Source of the DNA: Coriaria nepalensis
Taxonomy: Eukaryota > Streptophyta > Magnoliopsida > Cucurbitales > Coriariaceae
Assembly: GCA_027186245.1 (NCBI GenBank)
Contig: CP114481.1
Location: forward strand, 42,005,501 to 42,069,500
Direction: 5' to 3'
DNA: 64,000 bases
A program made the position numbers and the translations under genes. Of this stretch, positions 38,571 through 51,770 are shown in pieces (the first letter of the stretch is position 1; the number at the start of each line of letters is the position of its first letter). The notes under the pieces were generated by a model. The model was not told where the DNA came from. It ran no database searches and worked only from the letters and a program-made list of their open reading frames with translations.

Positions 38571-40270
38571 CTTAAAATCATTTCAATGAGTCATTTCAAG
38601 TCAATAACTTATGTCAAAGCAAGTCGAACGAATTCTAGTTTTACACTACAAACACAACTTTTCTTCATAACTTGCAAATGATCATTGCAAGGAAAGTGTG
38701 CATTCGTTTAACCTTAAAATCATTTCCATGAGTCATTTCCAGTCAATAACTTATTTCAAAGCAATTCGGACGAATTCTATTTTTGCACTACAAACACAAG
38801 TTTTGTGCATGACTTGCTAATGATCATTGCAAGAAAAGTGTGCATTCGTTTAACCTTAAAATCATTTCAATAAGTCATTTCAAGTCAATAACTTATTTCA
38901 TAGCAATTCGAATGAATTCTATTTTTGCACTACAAACACAAGTTTTGTGCATAACTTGCAAATGATCATTCCAAGGAAAGTGGGCATTCGTTTAAAATTA
39001 AAATCATTTCAATGAGTCCTTTCAAGTCAATAACTTATTTCAAAGCAAGTCGAACGAATTCTAGTTTTGCACTACAGACACAACTTTTGTGCATAACTTG
39101 CAAATGATCATTGCAAGGAAAGTGTGCATTCGTTTAACCTTAAAATCATTTCAATGAGTCCTTTCAAGTCAATAACTTATTTCAAAGCAAGTCGAACGAA
39201 TTCTATTTTTGCACTACAGACACAAGTTTTGTGCATAACTTGCAAATGATCATTGCAAGGAAAGTGTGCATTCGTTTAACCTTAAAATCATTTCAATGAG
39301 TCATTTCAAGTCAATAACTTATTTCAAAGCAAGTTGAACGAATTCTAGTTTTCCACTACGGACACAACTTTTGTGCATAACTTGCAACTGATCATTGCAA
39401 GGAAAGAGTGCATTCGTTTAACCTTAAAATCATTTCAATGAGTCATTTCAAGTCAATAACTTATGTCAAAGCAAGTCGAACGAATTCTAGTTTTACACTA
39501 CAAACACAAGTTTTCTGCATAACTTGCGAATGATCATTGCAAGGAAAGTGTGCATTCGTTTAACCTTAAAATAATTTCAATAAGTCATTTCAAGTCAATA
39601 ACTTATTACAAAGCAATTCGAACGAATTCTATTTTTGCACTACAGACACAACTTTTGTGCATAACTTGCAAATGATCATTGCAAGGAAAGTGTGCATTCG
39701 TTTAAAATTAAAATCATTTCAATGAGTCCTTTCAAGTCAATAACTTATTTCAAAGCAAGTCGAACGAATTCTAGTTTTGCACTACAGACACAACTCTTGT
39801 GCATAACTTGCAAATGATCATTGCAAGGAAAGTGTGCATTCGTTTAAAATTAAAATCATTTCAATGAGTCATTTCAAGTAAATAACTTTTTTCAAAGCAA
39901 GTCGAATGAATTCTAGTTTTGCACTAAAGACACAACTTTTGTGCATAACTTGCAAATGATCATTGCAAGGAAAGTGTGCATTCGTTTAACCTTAAAATCA
40001 TTTCAATGAGTCATTTCAAGTAAATAACTTATTTCAAAGCAAGTCGAACGAATTCTAGTTTTCCACTACAGACACAACTTTTGTGCATAACTTGCAAATA
40101 ATCATTGCAAGGAAAGTGTGCATTCGTTTAACCTTAAAATCATTTCAATGAGTCATTTCAAGTCAATAACTTATTTCAATGAAAGTCGAACGAATTCTAG
40201 TTTTGCACTACAGACACAACTTTTGTGCATAACTTGCAAATGATCATTGCAAGGAAAGTGTGCATTCATT
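38570..40270 (+). repeat. Satellite stretch without a clear long duplicate
   Basis: Twelve or so ordinary monomers. Variants include TTACACTAC with TTTTCTTCATAAC or TTTTCTGCATAAC, TTATTACAAAGC, and GTTTAAAATT monomers. I saw no block here that repeats at a fixed long offset, though single monomers resemble those at 54-55 and 60.6 kb. No other sequence type is present. Confidence 0.6.
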
Positions 40271-41130
40271 TAACCTTAAAATAATTTCAATCAGTCATGT
40301 CAAGTCAATAACTTATTTGAAAGCAAGTCGAACGAATTCTAGTTTTGCACTACAGACACAACTTTTGTGCATAACTTGCAAATGATCATTGCAAGGAAAG
40401 TGTGCATTCGTTTAACCTTCAAAATCATTTCAATGAGTCATTTCAAGTCAATAACTTATTTCAAAGGAAGTCGAATGAATTCTAGTTTTGCACTAAAGAC
40501 ACAACTTTTGTGCATAACTTGCAAATGATCATTGCAAGGAAAGTGTGCATTCGTTTAACCTTCAAAATCATTTCAATGAGTCATTTGAAGTCAATAACTT
40601 ATTTCAATGCAAGTCGAACGAATTCTAGTTTTGCACTACAGACACAACTTTTGTGCATAACTTGCAAATGATCATTGCAAGGAAAGTCTGCATTCGTTTA
40701 ACCTTAAAATCATTTCAATGAGTCATTTCAAGTCAATAACTTATTTCAAAGCAAGTCGAACGAATTCTAGTTTTGCACTACAGACACAACTTTTGTGCAT
40801 AACTTGCAAATGATCATTGCAAGGAAAGTGTGCATTCGTTTAACCTTAAAATCATTTCAATGAGTCATTTCAAGTCAATAACTTATTTCAATGCAAGTCG
40901 AACGAATTCTAGTTTTGCACTACAGACACAACTTTTGTGCATAACTTGCAAATGATCATTGCAAGGAAAGTCTGCATTCGTTTAACCTTAAAATCATTTC
41001 AATGAGTCATTTCAAGTCAATAACTTATTTCAAAGCAAGTCGAACGAATTCTAGTTTTGCACTACAGACACAACTTTTGTGCATAACTTGCAAATGATCA
41101 TTGCAAGGAAAGTGTGCATTCGTTTAACCT
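40270..41130 (+). repeat. 0.86 kb block, copy 1 (offset 3,410)
   Basis: Pairs with 43,680-44,545. Anchors: TTTGAAAGCAAGTCG with AAGCAAGTCG at 40,321 and 43,731, AAAGGAAGTCGAATG near 40,464 and 43,874, and ATTTGAAGTC. Two monomers have AACCTTCAAAATC, which is one base longer than usual. Two adjacent dimers in the block are alike (AATGCAAGTCG with AAAGTCTGC, then AAAGCAAGTCG), so a 2-monomer repeat sits inside. Confidence 0.84.
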
Positions 41131-41131
41131 T

Positions 41132-42497
41132 AAAATCATTTCAATGAGTCCTTTCAAGTTAATAACTTATTTCAAAGCAAGTCGAACGAATTCTAGTTTT
41201 GCACTACAGACACAACTTTTGTGCATAACTTGCAAATGATCATTGCAAGGAAAGTGTGCATTCGTTTAACCTTAAAATCATTTCAACGAGTCATTTCAAG
41301 TCAATAACTTATTTCAAAGCAATTCGAACGAATTCTATTTTTGCACTACAGACACAACTTTTGTGCATAACTTGCAAATGATCATTGCAAGGAAAGTGTG
41401 CATTCATTTAATCTTAAAATCATTTCAATGAGTCATTTCAAGTCAATAACTTATTTCGAAGCAAGTCGAACGAATTCTAGTTTTGCACTACAGACACAAG
41501 TTTTGTACATAACATGTAAATGATCATTGCAAGGAAAGTGTGGATTTGTTTAACCTTAAAATCATTTCAATGAGTCATTTCAAGTCAATAACTTATGTCA
41601 AAGCAAGTCGAACGAATAACAGTTTTGCACTACACACACAACGTTTGTGCATGACTTGCAAATGATCATTGCAAGGAAAGTGTGCATTCGTTTAACCTTA
41701 AAATCATTTCGATAAGTCATTTCAAGTCAATAACTTATTTCAAAGCAATTCGAACGAATTCTATTTTTGCACTACAAACACAAGTTTTGTGCATAACTTG
41801 CAAATGATCATTCCAAGCAAAGTGGGCATTCGTTTGACCTTAAAATCATTTCAATCAGTCATTTCAAGTCAATAACTTATTTCAAAGCAATTCGTACGAA
41901 TTCTAGTTTTGCACTACAGACACAACTTTTGTGCATAACTTGCAAATGATCATTGCAAGGAACGTCTGCATTCGTTTAACCTTAAAATAATTTTAATGAG
42001 TCATTTCAAGTCAATAACTTATTTCAAAGCAAGTCGAACGAATTCTAGTTTTGCACTACAAACACAACTTTTGTGCATAACTTGCAAATGATCATTGCAA
42101 GGAAAGTGTGCATTCGTTTAACCTTAAAATCATTTCAATGAGTCATTTCAAGTCAATAACTTATGTCAAAGCAAGTTGAACGAATAACAGTTTTGCACTA
42201 CACACACAACTTTTGTGCGTAACTTGCAAATGATCATTGCAAGGAAAGGGTGCATTCGTTTAACCTTAAAATCATTTCAATAAGTCATTTCAAGTCAATA
42301 ACTTATTTCAAAGCAATTCGAACGAATTCTATTTTTGCACTACAGACACAACTTTTGTGCATAACTTGCAAATGATCTTTGCAAGGAATGTGTGCATTCG
42401 TTTAAAATTAAAATCATTTCAATGAGTCCTGTCAAGTCATTAACTTATTTCAAAGCAAGTCGAACGAATTCTAGTTTTGCACTACAGACACAACTTT
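41132..42497 (+). repeat. 1.4 kb block, copy 2 (offset 4,832)
   Basis: Second copy of the 36.3 kb block; it lacks the two extra T and has TTTTGTACATAACATG near 41,503. It holds the last GAATAACAG monomers of the window (about 41,613 and 42,180), so domain B/C-type sequence ends here. Confidence 0.86.
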
Positions 42498-43680
42498 TGT
42501 GCATAACTTGCAAATGATCATTGCAAGGAAAGTGTGCATTCGTTTAAAATTAAAATCATTTCAATGAGTCCTTTCAAGTTAATAACTTATTTCAAAGCAA
42601 GTCGAACGAATTCTAGTTTTGCACTACAGACACAACTTTTGTGCATAACGTCCAAATGATCATTGCAAGGAAAGTGTGCATTCGTTTAAAATTAAAATCA
42701 TTTCAATGAGTCCTTTCAAGTTAATAACTTATTTCAAAGCAAGTCGAACGAATTCTAGTTTTGCACTACAGACACAACTTTTGTGCATAACTTGCAAATG
42801 ATCATTGCAAGGAAAGTGTGCATTCGTTTAACCCTAAAATCATTTCAATGAGTCATTTCAAGTCAATAACTTATTTCAAAGTAAGTCGAACGAATTCTAG
42901 TTTTGCACTACAGACACAACTTTTGTGCATAACTTGCAAATGATCATAGCAAGGAAAGTGTGCATTCCTTTAACCTTAAAATCATTTCAATGAGTCATTT
43001 CAAGTCAATAACTTATTTCAATGCAACTCGAACGAATTCTAGTTTTGCACTACAGACACAACTTTTGTGTATAACATGCAAATGATCATTGCAAGGGAAG
43101 TGTGTATTCGTTTAACCTTAAAATCATTTCAATTAGTCATTTCAAGTCAATAACTTATTTCAAAGCAATTCGAACGAATTCTAGTTTTGCACTACAGACA
43201 CAACTTTTGTGCATAACTTGCAAATAATCATTGCAAGGAAAGTGTGCATTCGTTTAACCTTAAAATTATTTCGATGAGTCCTTTCAAGCCAATAACTTAT
43301 TTCAATGAAAATCGAACGAATTCCAGTTTTGCACTACAGACACAACTTTTGCGCATAACTTGCAAATAATCATTGCAAGAAAACTGTGCATTCGTTTAAC
43401 CTTAAAATCATTTCAATGAGTACTTTCAAGTCAACAACCTATTTCAAAGCAAGTCGAATGAATTCTAGTTTTGCACTACAAACACAACTTTTCTGCATAA
43501 CTTGCGAATGATCATTGCAAGGAAAGTGTGCATTCGTTTAACCTTAAAATCATTTCAATCAGTCATGTCAAGTCAATAACTTATTTCAAAGCAAGTCAAA
43601 TGAATTCTAGTTTTCCACTACAGACACAACTTTTGTGCATAACTTGCAAATAATCATTGCAAGGAAAGTGTGCATTCGTT
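42498..43680 (+). repeat. Transition segment and copy 2 of the CAACAACC block
   Basis: Starts with two similar GTTTAAAATT monomers carrying CTTTCAAGTTAATAAC, then passes at about 43.25 kb into the second copy of the 38.15-38.57 kb block (offset 5,114), with TTTCGATGAGTCC near 43,271 in place of TTTCAATGAGTCC. Confidence 0.78.
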
Positions 43681-44545
43681 TAACCTTAAAATCATTTCAA
43701 TGAGTCATGTCAAGTCAATAACTTATTTGAAAGCAAGTCGAACGAATTCTAGTTTTGCACTACAGACACAACTTTTGTGCATAACTTGCAAATGATCATT
43801 GCAAGGAAAGTGTGCATTCGTTTAACCTTCAAAATCATTTCAATGAGTCATTTCAAGTCAATAACTTATTTCAAAGGAAGTCGAATGAATTCTAGTTTTG
43901 CACTAAAGACACAACTTTTGTGCATAACTTGCAAATGATCATTGCAAGGAAAGTGTGCATTCGTTTAACCTTCAAAATCATTTCAATGAGTCATTTGAAG
44001 TCAATAACTTATTTCAATGCAAGTCGAACGAATTCTAGTTTTGCACTACAGACACAACTTTTGTGCATAACTTGCAAATGATCATTGCAAGGAAAGTCTG
44101 CATTCGTTTAACCTTAAAATCATTTCAATGAGTCATTTCAAGTCAATAACTTATTTCAAAGCAAGTCGAACGAATTCTAGTTTTGCACTACAGACACAAC
44201 TTTTGTGCATAACTTGCAAATGATCATTGCAAGGAAAGTGTGCATTCGTTTAACCTTAAAATCATTTCAATGAGTCATTTCAAGTCAATAACTTATTTCA
44301 ATGCAAGTCGAACGAATTCTAGTTTTGCACTACAGACACAACTTTTGTGCATAACTTGCAAATGATCATTGCAAGGAAAGTCTGCATTCGTTTAACCTTA
44401 AAATCATTTCAATGAGTCATTTCAAGTCAATAACTTATTTCAAAGCAAGTCGAACGAATTCTAGTTTTGCACTACAGACACAACTTTTGTGCATAACTTG
44501 CAAATGATCATTGCAAGGAAAGTGTGCATTCGTTTAACCTTAAAA
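43680..44545 (+). repeat. 0.86 kb block, copy 2 (offset 3,410)
   Basis: Repeats the 40.27-41.13 kb monomers in the same order. The monomer before it differs between the copies (TTTCAATCAGTCATGTC at 40,279, TTTCAATGAGTCATGTC at 43,697), which helps place the edge. Confidence 0.84.
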
Positions 44546-47500
44546 TCATTTCAATGAGTCATTTCAAGTCAATAACTTATTTCAATGCAAATCGAACGAA
44601 TTCCAGTTTTGCACTACAAACACAACTTTTGTGCATAACTTGCAAATGATCATGGCAAGGAAAGTGTGCATTCGTTTAAAATTAAAATCATTTCTATGAG
44701 TCATTTCAAGTAAATAACTTATTTCAAAGCAAGTCGAACGAATTCTAGTTTTGCACTACAGACACAACTTTTGTGCATAACTTGCAAATGATCATTGCAA
44801 AGAAAGTGTGCATTCATTTAACCTTAAAATCATTTCAATCAGTCATGTCAAGTCAATAATTTATTTCAAAGCAAGTCGAACGAATTCTAGTTTTCCACTA
44901 CAGACACAACTTTTGTGCATAACTTGCAAATAATCATTGCAAGGAAAGTAGGCATTCGTTTAACCTTAAAATCATTTCAATGAGTCATTTCAAGTCAATA
45001 ACTTATTTCAATGCAAGTCGAACGAATTCTAGTTTTGCATTACAGGCACAACTTTTGTGCATAACTTGCAAATGATCATTGCAAGGAAAGTGTGCATTCG
45101 TTTAACATTAAAATCATTTCAATGAGTCATTTCAAGTCAATAACTTATTTCAAAGCAATTCGAACGAATTCTAGTTTTGCACTACAGGCACAACTTTTGT
45201 GCATAACTTGCAAATGATCATTGCAAGGAAAGTGTGCATTCGTTTAACATTAAAATCATTTCAATGAGTCATTTCAAGTCAATAACTTATTTCAAAGCAA
45301 TTCGAACGAATTCTATTTTTGCACTACAAACACAACTTTTGTGCATAACTTGCAAATGATCATGGCAAGGAAAGTGTGCATTCGTTTAAAATTAAAATCA
45401 TTTCAATGAGTCATTTCAAGTAAATAACTTATTTCAAAGCAAGTCGAACGAATTCTAGTTTTGCACTACAGACACAACTTTTGTGCATAACTTGCAAATG
45501 ATCATTGGAAGGAAAGTGTGCATTCATTTAACCTTAAAATCATTTCAATCAGTCATGTCAAGTCAATAACTTATTTCAAAGCAAGTCGAACGAATTCTAG
45601 TTTTCCACTACAGACACAACTTTTGTGCATAACTTGCAAATGATCATTGCAAGGAAAGTGTGCATTCGTTTAACCTTAAAATCATTTCAATGAGTCATTT
45701 CAAGTCAATAACTTATTTCAATGCAAATCGAACGAATTCCAGTTTTGCACTACAGACACAACTTTTGTGCATAACTTGCAAATAATCATTGCAAGGAAAG
45801 TGTGCATTCGTTTAACCTTCAAAATCATTTCAATGAGTCCTTTCAAGTCAACAACTTATTTCAAAGCAAGTCGAACGAATTCTAGTTTTGCACTACAGAC
45901 ACAACTTTTGTGTATAACTTGCAAATGATCATTGCAAGGAAAGTGTGCATTCGTTTAACCTTAAAATCATTTCAATGAGTCCTTTCAAGTCAATAACTTA
46001 TTTCAAAGCAAGTCGAACGAATTCTATTTTTGCACTACAGACACAAGTTTTGTGCATAACTTGCAAATGATCATTCCAAGGAAAGTGGGCATTCGTTTGA
46101 CCTTAAAATCATTTCAATCAGTCATTTCAAGTCAATAACTTTTTTCAAAGCAATTCGAACGAATTTTAGTTTTGCACTACAGACACAACTTTTGTGCATA
46201 ACTTCCAAATGATCATTGCAAGGAAAGTGTGTATTCGTTTAACCTTCAAAATCATTTCAATGAGTCATTTCAAGTCAATAACTTATTTCAATGCAAGTCG
46301 AACGAATTCTAGTTTTGCACTACAGACACAACTTTTGTGCATAACTTGCAAATGATCATTGGAAGGAAAGTGTGCATTCATTTAACCTTAAAATCATTTC
46401 AATCAGTCATGTCAAGTCAATAACTTATTTCAAAGCAAGTCGAACGAATTCTAGTTTTCCACTACAGACACAACTTTTGTGCATAACTTGCAAATGATCA
46501 TTGCAAGGAAAGTGTGCATTCGTTTAACCTTAAAATCATTTCAATGAGTCATTTCAAGTCAATAACTTATTTCAATGCAAATCGAACGAATTCCAGTTTT
46601 GCACTACAGACACAACTTTTGTGCATAACTTGCAAATAATCATTGCAAGGAAAGTGTGCATTCGTTTAACCTTAAAATCATTTCAATGAGTCCTTTCAAG
46701 TCAACAACTTATTTCAAAGCAAGTCGAACGAATTCTAGTTTTGCACTACAGACACAACTTTTGTGCATAACTTGCAAATGATCATTGCAAGGAAAGTGTG
46801 CATTCGTTTAACCTTAAAATCATTTCAATGAGTCCTTTCAAGTCAATAACTTATTTCAAAGGAAGTCGAACGAATTCTATTTTTGCACTACAGACACAAG
46901 TTTTGTGCATAACTTGCAAATGATCATTGGAAGGAAAGTGTGCATTCATTTAACCTTAAAATCATTTCAATCAGTCATGTCAAGTCAATAACTTATTTCA
47001 AAGCAAGTCGAACGAATTCTAGTTTTCCACTACAGACACAACTTTTGTGCATAACTTGCAAATGATCATTGCAAGGAAAGTGTGCATTCGTTTAACCTTA
47101 AAATCATTTCAATGAGTCATTTCAAGTCAATAACTTATTTCAATGCTAATCGAACGAATTCCAGTTTTGCACTACAGACACAACTTTTGTGCATAACTTG
47201 CAAATAATCATTGCAAGTAAAGTGTACATTCGTTTAACCTTAAAATCATTTCAATGAGTCCTTTCAAGTCAACAACTTATTTCAAAGCAAGTCGAACGAA
47301 TTCTAGTTTTGCACTACAGACACAACTTTTGTGCATAACTTGCAAATGATCATTGCAAGGAAAGTGTGCATTCGTTTAACCTTAAAATCATTTCAATGAG
47401 TCCTTTCAAGTCAATAACTTATTTCAAAGGAAGTCGAACGAATTCTATTTTTGCACTACAGACACAAGTTTTGTGCATAACTTGCAAATGATCATTCCAA

Positions 47501-50500
47501 GGAAAGTGGGCATTCGTTTGACCTTAAAATCATTTCAATCAGTCATTTCAAGTCAATAACATATTTCAAAGCAATTCGAACGAATTTTAGTTTTGCACTA
47601 CAGACACAACTTTTGTGCATAACTTCAAAATGATCATTGCAAGGAAAGTGTGTATTCGTTTAACCTTCAAAATCATTTCAATGAGTCCTTTCAAGTCAAT
47701 AACTTATTTCAATGCAAGTCGAACGAATTCTAGTTTTGCACTACAGACACAACTTTTGTGCATAACTTGCAAATGATCATTGCAAGGAAAGTGTGCATTC
47801 GTTTAACCTTAAAATCATTTCAATGGGTCATTTCAAGTAAATAACTTATTTCAAAGCAAGTCGAACGAATTCTAGTTTTGCACTACGGACACAACTTTTG
47901 TGCATAACTTGCAAATGATCATTGCAAAGAAAGTGTGCATTCATTTAACCTTAAAATCATTTCAATCAGTCATGTCAAGTCAATAACTTATTTCAAAGCA
48001 AGTCGAACGAATTCTAGTTTTCCACTACAGACACAACTTTTGTGCATAACTTGCAAATAATCATTGCAAGGAAAGTGTGCATTCGTTTAACCTTAAAATC
48101 ATTTCAATGAGTCATTTCAAGTCAATAACTTATTTCAATGCAAGTCGAACGAATTCTAGTTTTGCACTACAGGCACAACTTTTGTGCATAACTTGCAAAT
48201 GATCATTGCAAGGAAAGTGTGCATTCGTTTAACATTAAAATCATTTCAATGAGTCATTTCAAGTCAATAACTTATTTCAAAGCAATTCGAACGAATTCTA
48301 GTTTTGCACTACAGACACAACTTTTGTGCATAACTTGCAAATGATCATTGCAAGGAAAGTGTGCATTCGTTTAACCTTAAAATCATTTCAATGAGTCATT
48401 TCAAGTCAATAACTTATTTCAAAGCAATTCGAACGAATTCTATTTTTGCACTACAAACACAACTTTTGTGCATAACTTGCAAATGATCATGGCAAGGAAA
48501 GTGTGCATTCGTTTAACATTAAAATCATTTCAATGAGTCATTTCAAGTAAATAACTTATTTCAAAGCAAGTCGAACGAATTCTAGTTTTGCACTACAGAC
48601 ACAACTTTTGTGCATAACTTGCAAATGATCGTTGGAAGGAAAGTGTGCATTCATTTAACCTTAAAATCATTTCAATCAGTCATGTCAAGTCAATAACTTA
48701 TTTCAAAGCAAGTCGAACGAATTCTAGTTTTCCACTACAGACACAACTTTTGTGCATAACTTGCAAATGATCATTGCAAGGAAAGTGTGCATTCGTTTAA
48801 CCTTAAAATCATTTCAATGGGTCATTTCAAGTAAATAACTTATTTCAAAGCAAGTCGAACGAATTCTAGTTTTGCACTACGGACACAACTTTTGTGCATA
48901 ACTTGCAAATGATCATTGCAAAGAAAGTGTGCATTCATTTAACCTTAAAATCATTTCAATCAGTCATGTCAAGTCAATAACTTATTTCAAAGCAAGTCGA
49001 ACGAATTCTAGTTTTCCACTACAGACACAACTTTTGTGCATAACTTGCAAATAATCATTGCAAGGAAAGTGTGCATTCGTTTAACCTTAAAATCATTTCA
49101 ATGAGTCATTTCAAGTCAATAACTTATTACAAAGCAATTCGAACGAATTCTATTTTTGCACTACAGACACAACTTTTGTGCATAACTTGCAAATGATCAT
49201 TGCAAGGAAAGTGTGCATTCGTTTAAAATTAAAATCATTTCAATGAGTCATTTCAAGTAAATAACTTATTTCAAAGCAAGTCGAACGAATTCTAGTTTTG
49301 CACTACAGACACAACTTTTGTGCATAACTTGCAAATGATCATTGGAAGGAAAGTGTGCATTCATTTAACCTTAAAATCATTTCAATCAGTCATGTCAAGT
49401 CAATAACTTATTTCAAAGCAAGTCGAACGAATTCTAGTTTTCCACTACAGACACAACTTTTGTGCATAACTTGCAAATGATCATTGCAAGGAAAGTGTGC
49501 ATTCATTTAACCTTAAAATCATTTCAATGAGTCATTTCAAGTCAATAACTTATTTCAAAGCAATTCGAACGAATTCTAGTTTTGCACTACAGACACAACT
49601 TTTGTGCATAACTTGCAAATGATCATTGCAAGGAAAGTGTGCATTCGTTTAACCTTAAAATCATTTCAATGAGTCATTTCAAGTCAATAACTTATTTCGA
49701 AACAATTCGAACGAATTCTATTTTTGCACTACAAACACAACTTTTGTGCATAACTTGCAAATGATCATGGCAAGGAAAGTGTGCATTCGTTTAAAATTAA
49801 AATCATTTCAATGAGTCATTTCAAGTAAATAACTTATTTCAAAGCAAGTCGAACGAATTCTAGTTTTGCACTACAGACACAACTTTTGTGCATAACTTGC
49901 AAATGATCATTGGAAGGAAAGTGTGCATTCATTTAACCTTAAAATCATTTCAATCAGTCATGTCAAGTCAATAACTTATTTCAAAGCAAGTCGAACGAAT
50001 TCTAGTTTTCCACTACAGACACAACTTTTGTGCATAACTTGCAAATGATCATTGCAAGGAAAGTGTGCATTCGTTTAACCTTAAAATCATTTCAATGAAT
50101 CATTTCAAGTCAATAACTTATTTCAATGCAAATCGAACGAATTCCAGTTTTGCACTACAGACACAACTTTTGTGCATAACTTGCAAATAATCATTGCAAG
50201 GAAAGTGTGCATTCGTTTAACCTTAAAATCATTTCAATGAGTCATTTCAAGTCAATAACTTATTTCAATGCAAGTCGAACGAATTCTCGTTTTGCATTAC
50301 AGGCACAACTTTTGTGCATAACTTGCAAATGATCATTGCAAGGAAAGTGTGCATTCGTTTAACATTAAAATCATTTCAATGAGTCATTTCAAGTCAATAA
50401 CTTATTTCAAAGCAATTCGAACGAATTCTAGTTTTGCACTACAGACACAACTTTTGTGCATAACTTGCAAATGATCATTGCAAGGAAAGTGTGCATTCGT

Positions 50501-51770
50501 TTAACCTTAAAATCATTTCAATGAGTCATTTCAAGTCAATAACTTATTTCGAAACAATTCGAACGAATTCTATTTTTGCACTACAAACACAACTTTTGTG
50601 CATAACTTGCAAATGATCATGGCAAGGAAAGTGTGCATTCGTTTAAAATTAAAATCATTTCAATGAGTCATTTCAAGTAAATAACTTATTTCAAAGCAAG
50701 TCGAACGAATTCTAGTTTTGCACTACAGACACAACTTTTGTGCATAACTTGCAAATGATCATTGGAAGGAAAGTGTGCATTCATTTAACCTTAAAATCAT
50801 TTCAATCAGTCATGTCAAGTCAATAACTTATTTCAAAGCAAGTCGAACGAATTCTAGTTTTCCACTACAGACACAACTTTTGTGCATAACTTGCAAATGA
50901 TCATTGCAAGGGAAGTGTGCATTCGTTTAACCTTAAAATCATTTCAATGAATCATTTCAAGTCAATAACTTATTTCAATGCAAATCGAACGAATTCCAGT
51001 TTTGCACTACAGACACAACTTTTGTGTATAACTTGCAAATAATCATTGCAAGGAAAGTGTGCATTCGTTTAAACTTAAAATCATTTCAATGAGTCCTTTC
51101 AAGTCAACAACTTATTTCAAAGCAAGTCGAACGAATTCTAGTTTTGCACTCCAGACACAACTTTTGTGCATAACTTGCAAATGATCATTGCAAGGAAAGT
51201 GTGCATTCGTTTAACCTTAAAATCATTTCAATGAGTCCTTTCAAGTCAATAACTTATTTCAAAGCAAGTCGAACGAATTCTATTTTTGCACTACAGACAC
51301 AAGTTTTGTGCATAACTTGCAAATGATCATTCCAAGGAAAGTGGGCATTCGTTTGACCTTAAAATCATTTCAATTAGTCATTTCAAGTCAATAACTTATT
51401 TCAAAGCAATTCGAACGAATTTTAGTTTTGCACTACAGACACAACTTTTGTGCATAACTTGCAAATGATCATTGCAAGGAAAGTGTGCATTCGTTTAACC
51501 TTAAAATCATTTCAATCAGTCATGTCAAGTCAATAACTTATTTTAAAGCAAGTCGAACGAATTCTAGTTTTCCACTACGGACACAACTTTTGTGCATAAC
51601 TTGCAAATGATCATTGCAAGGAAAGTGTGTATTCGTTTAACCTTCAAAATCATTTCAATGAGTCATTTCAAGTCAATAACTTATTTCAATGCAAGTCGAA
51701 CGAATTCTAGTTTTGCACTACAGACACAACTTTTGTGCATAACTTGCAAATGATCATTGCAAGGAAAGTG
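44545..51770 (+). repeat. Domain E: TTGGAAGG / GTCATGTCAAG cassettes
   Basis: Two-monomer sets recur: one with CATTGGAAGG and GTGCATTCATTTAACC followed by TCAATCAGTCATGTCAAG, then one with TTCCACTAC. GGAAGG anchors are at 45,507, 46,361, 46,929, 48,634, 49,344, 49,912 and 50,764. The gaps are 6, 4, 12, 5, 4 and 6 monomers, allowing 1-2 extra bases from AACCTTCAAAATC monomers. The HOR is thus real but irregular. CAGGCACAAC and CATGGCAAGG monomers are other markers. All of it is satellite. Confidence 0.85.
49520..51080 (+). repeat. 6-monomer tandem HOR, 852 bp
   Basis: CTTATTTCGAAACAATTCG occurs at 49,691 and 50,543, exactly 852 bp apart. CATGGCAAGG, TTGGAAGG and TTTCAATGAATC follow at the same spacing. 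Homology holds over about 49,520-50,230 and 50,372-51,082, then the second copy switches to CTTTCAAGTCAACAAC. Confidence 0.87.

Noticed and set aside
22607..43423. The same spacing of 5,114 bp seen twice (22,607-27,721 and 38,191-43,305)
   Set aside because: The first is only 6,961 minus 1,847, a by-product of two other offsets, and the blocks are unrelated in variants, so the match is coincidental.
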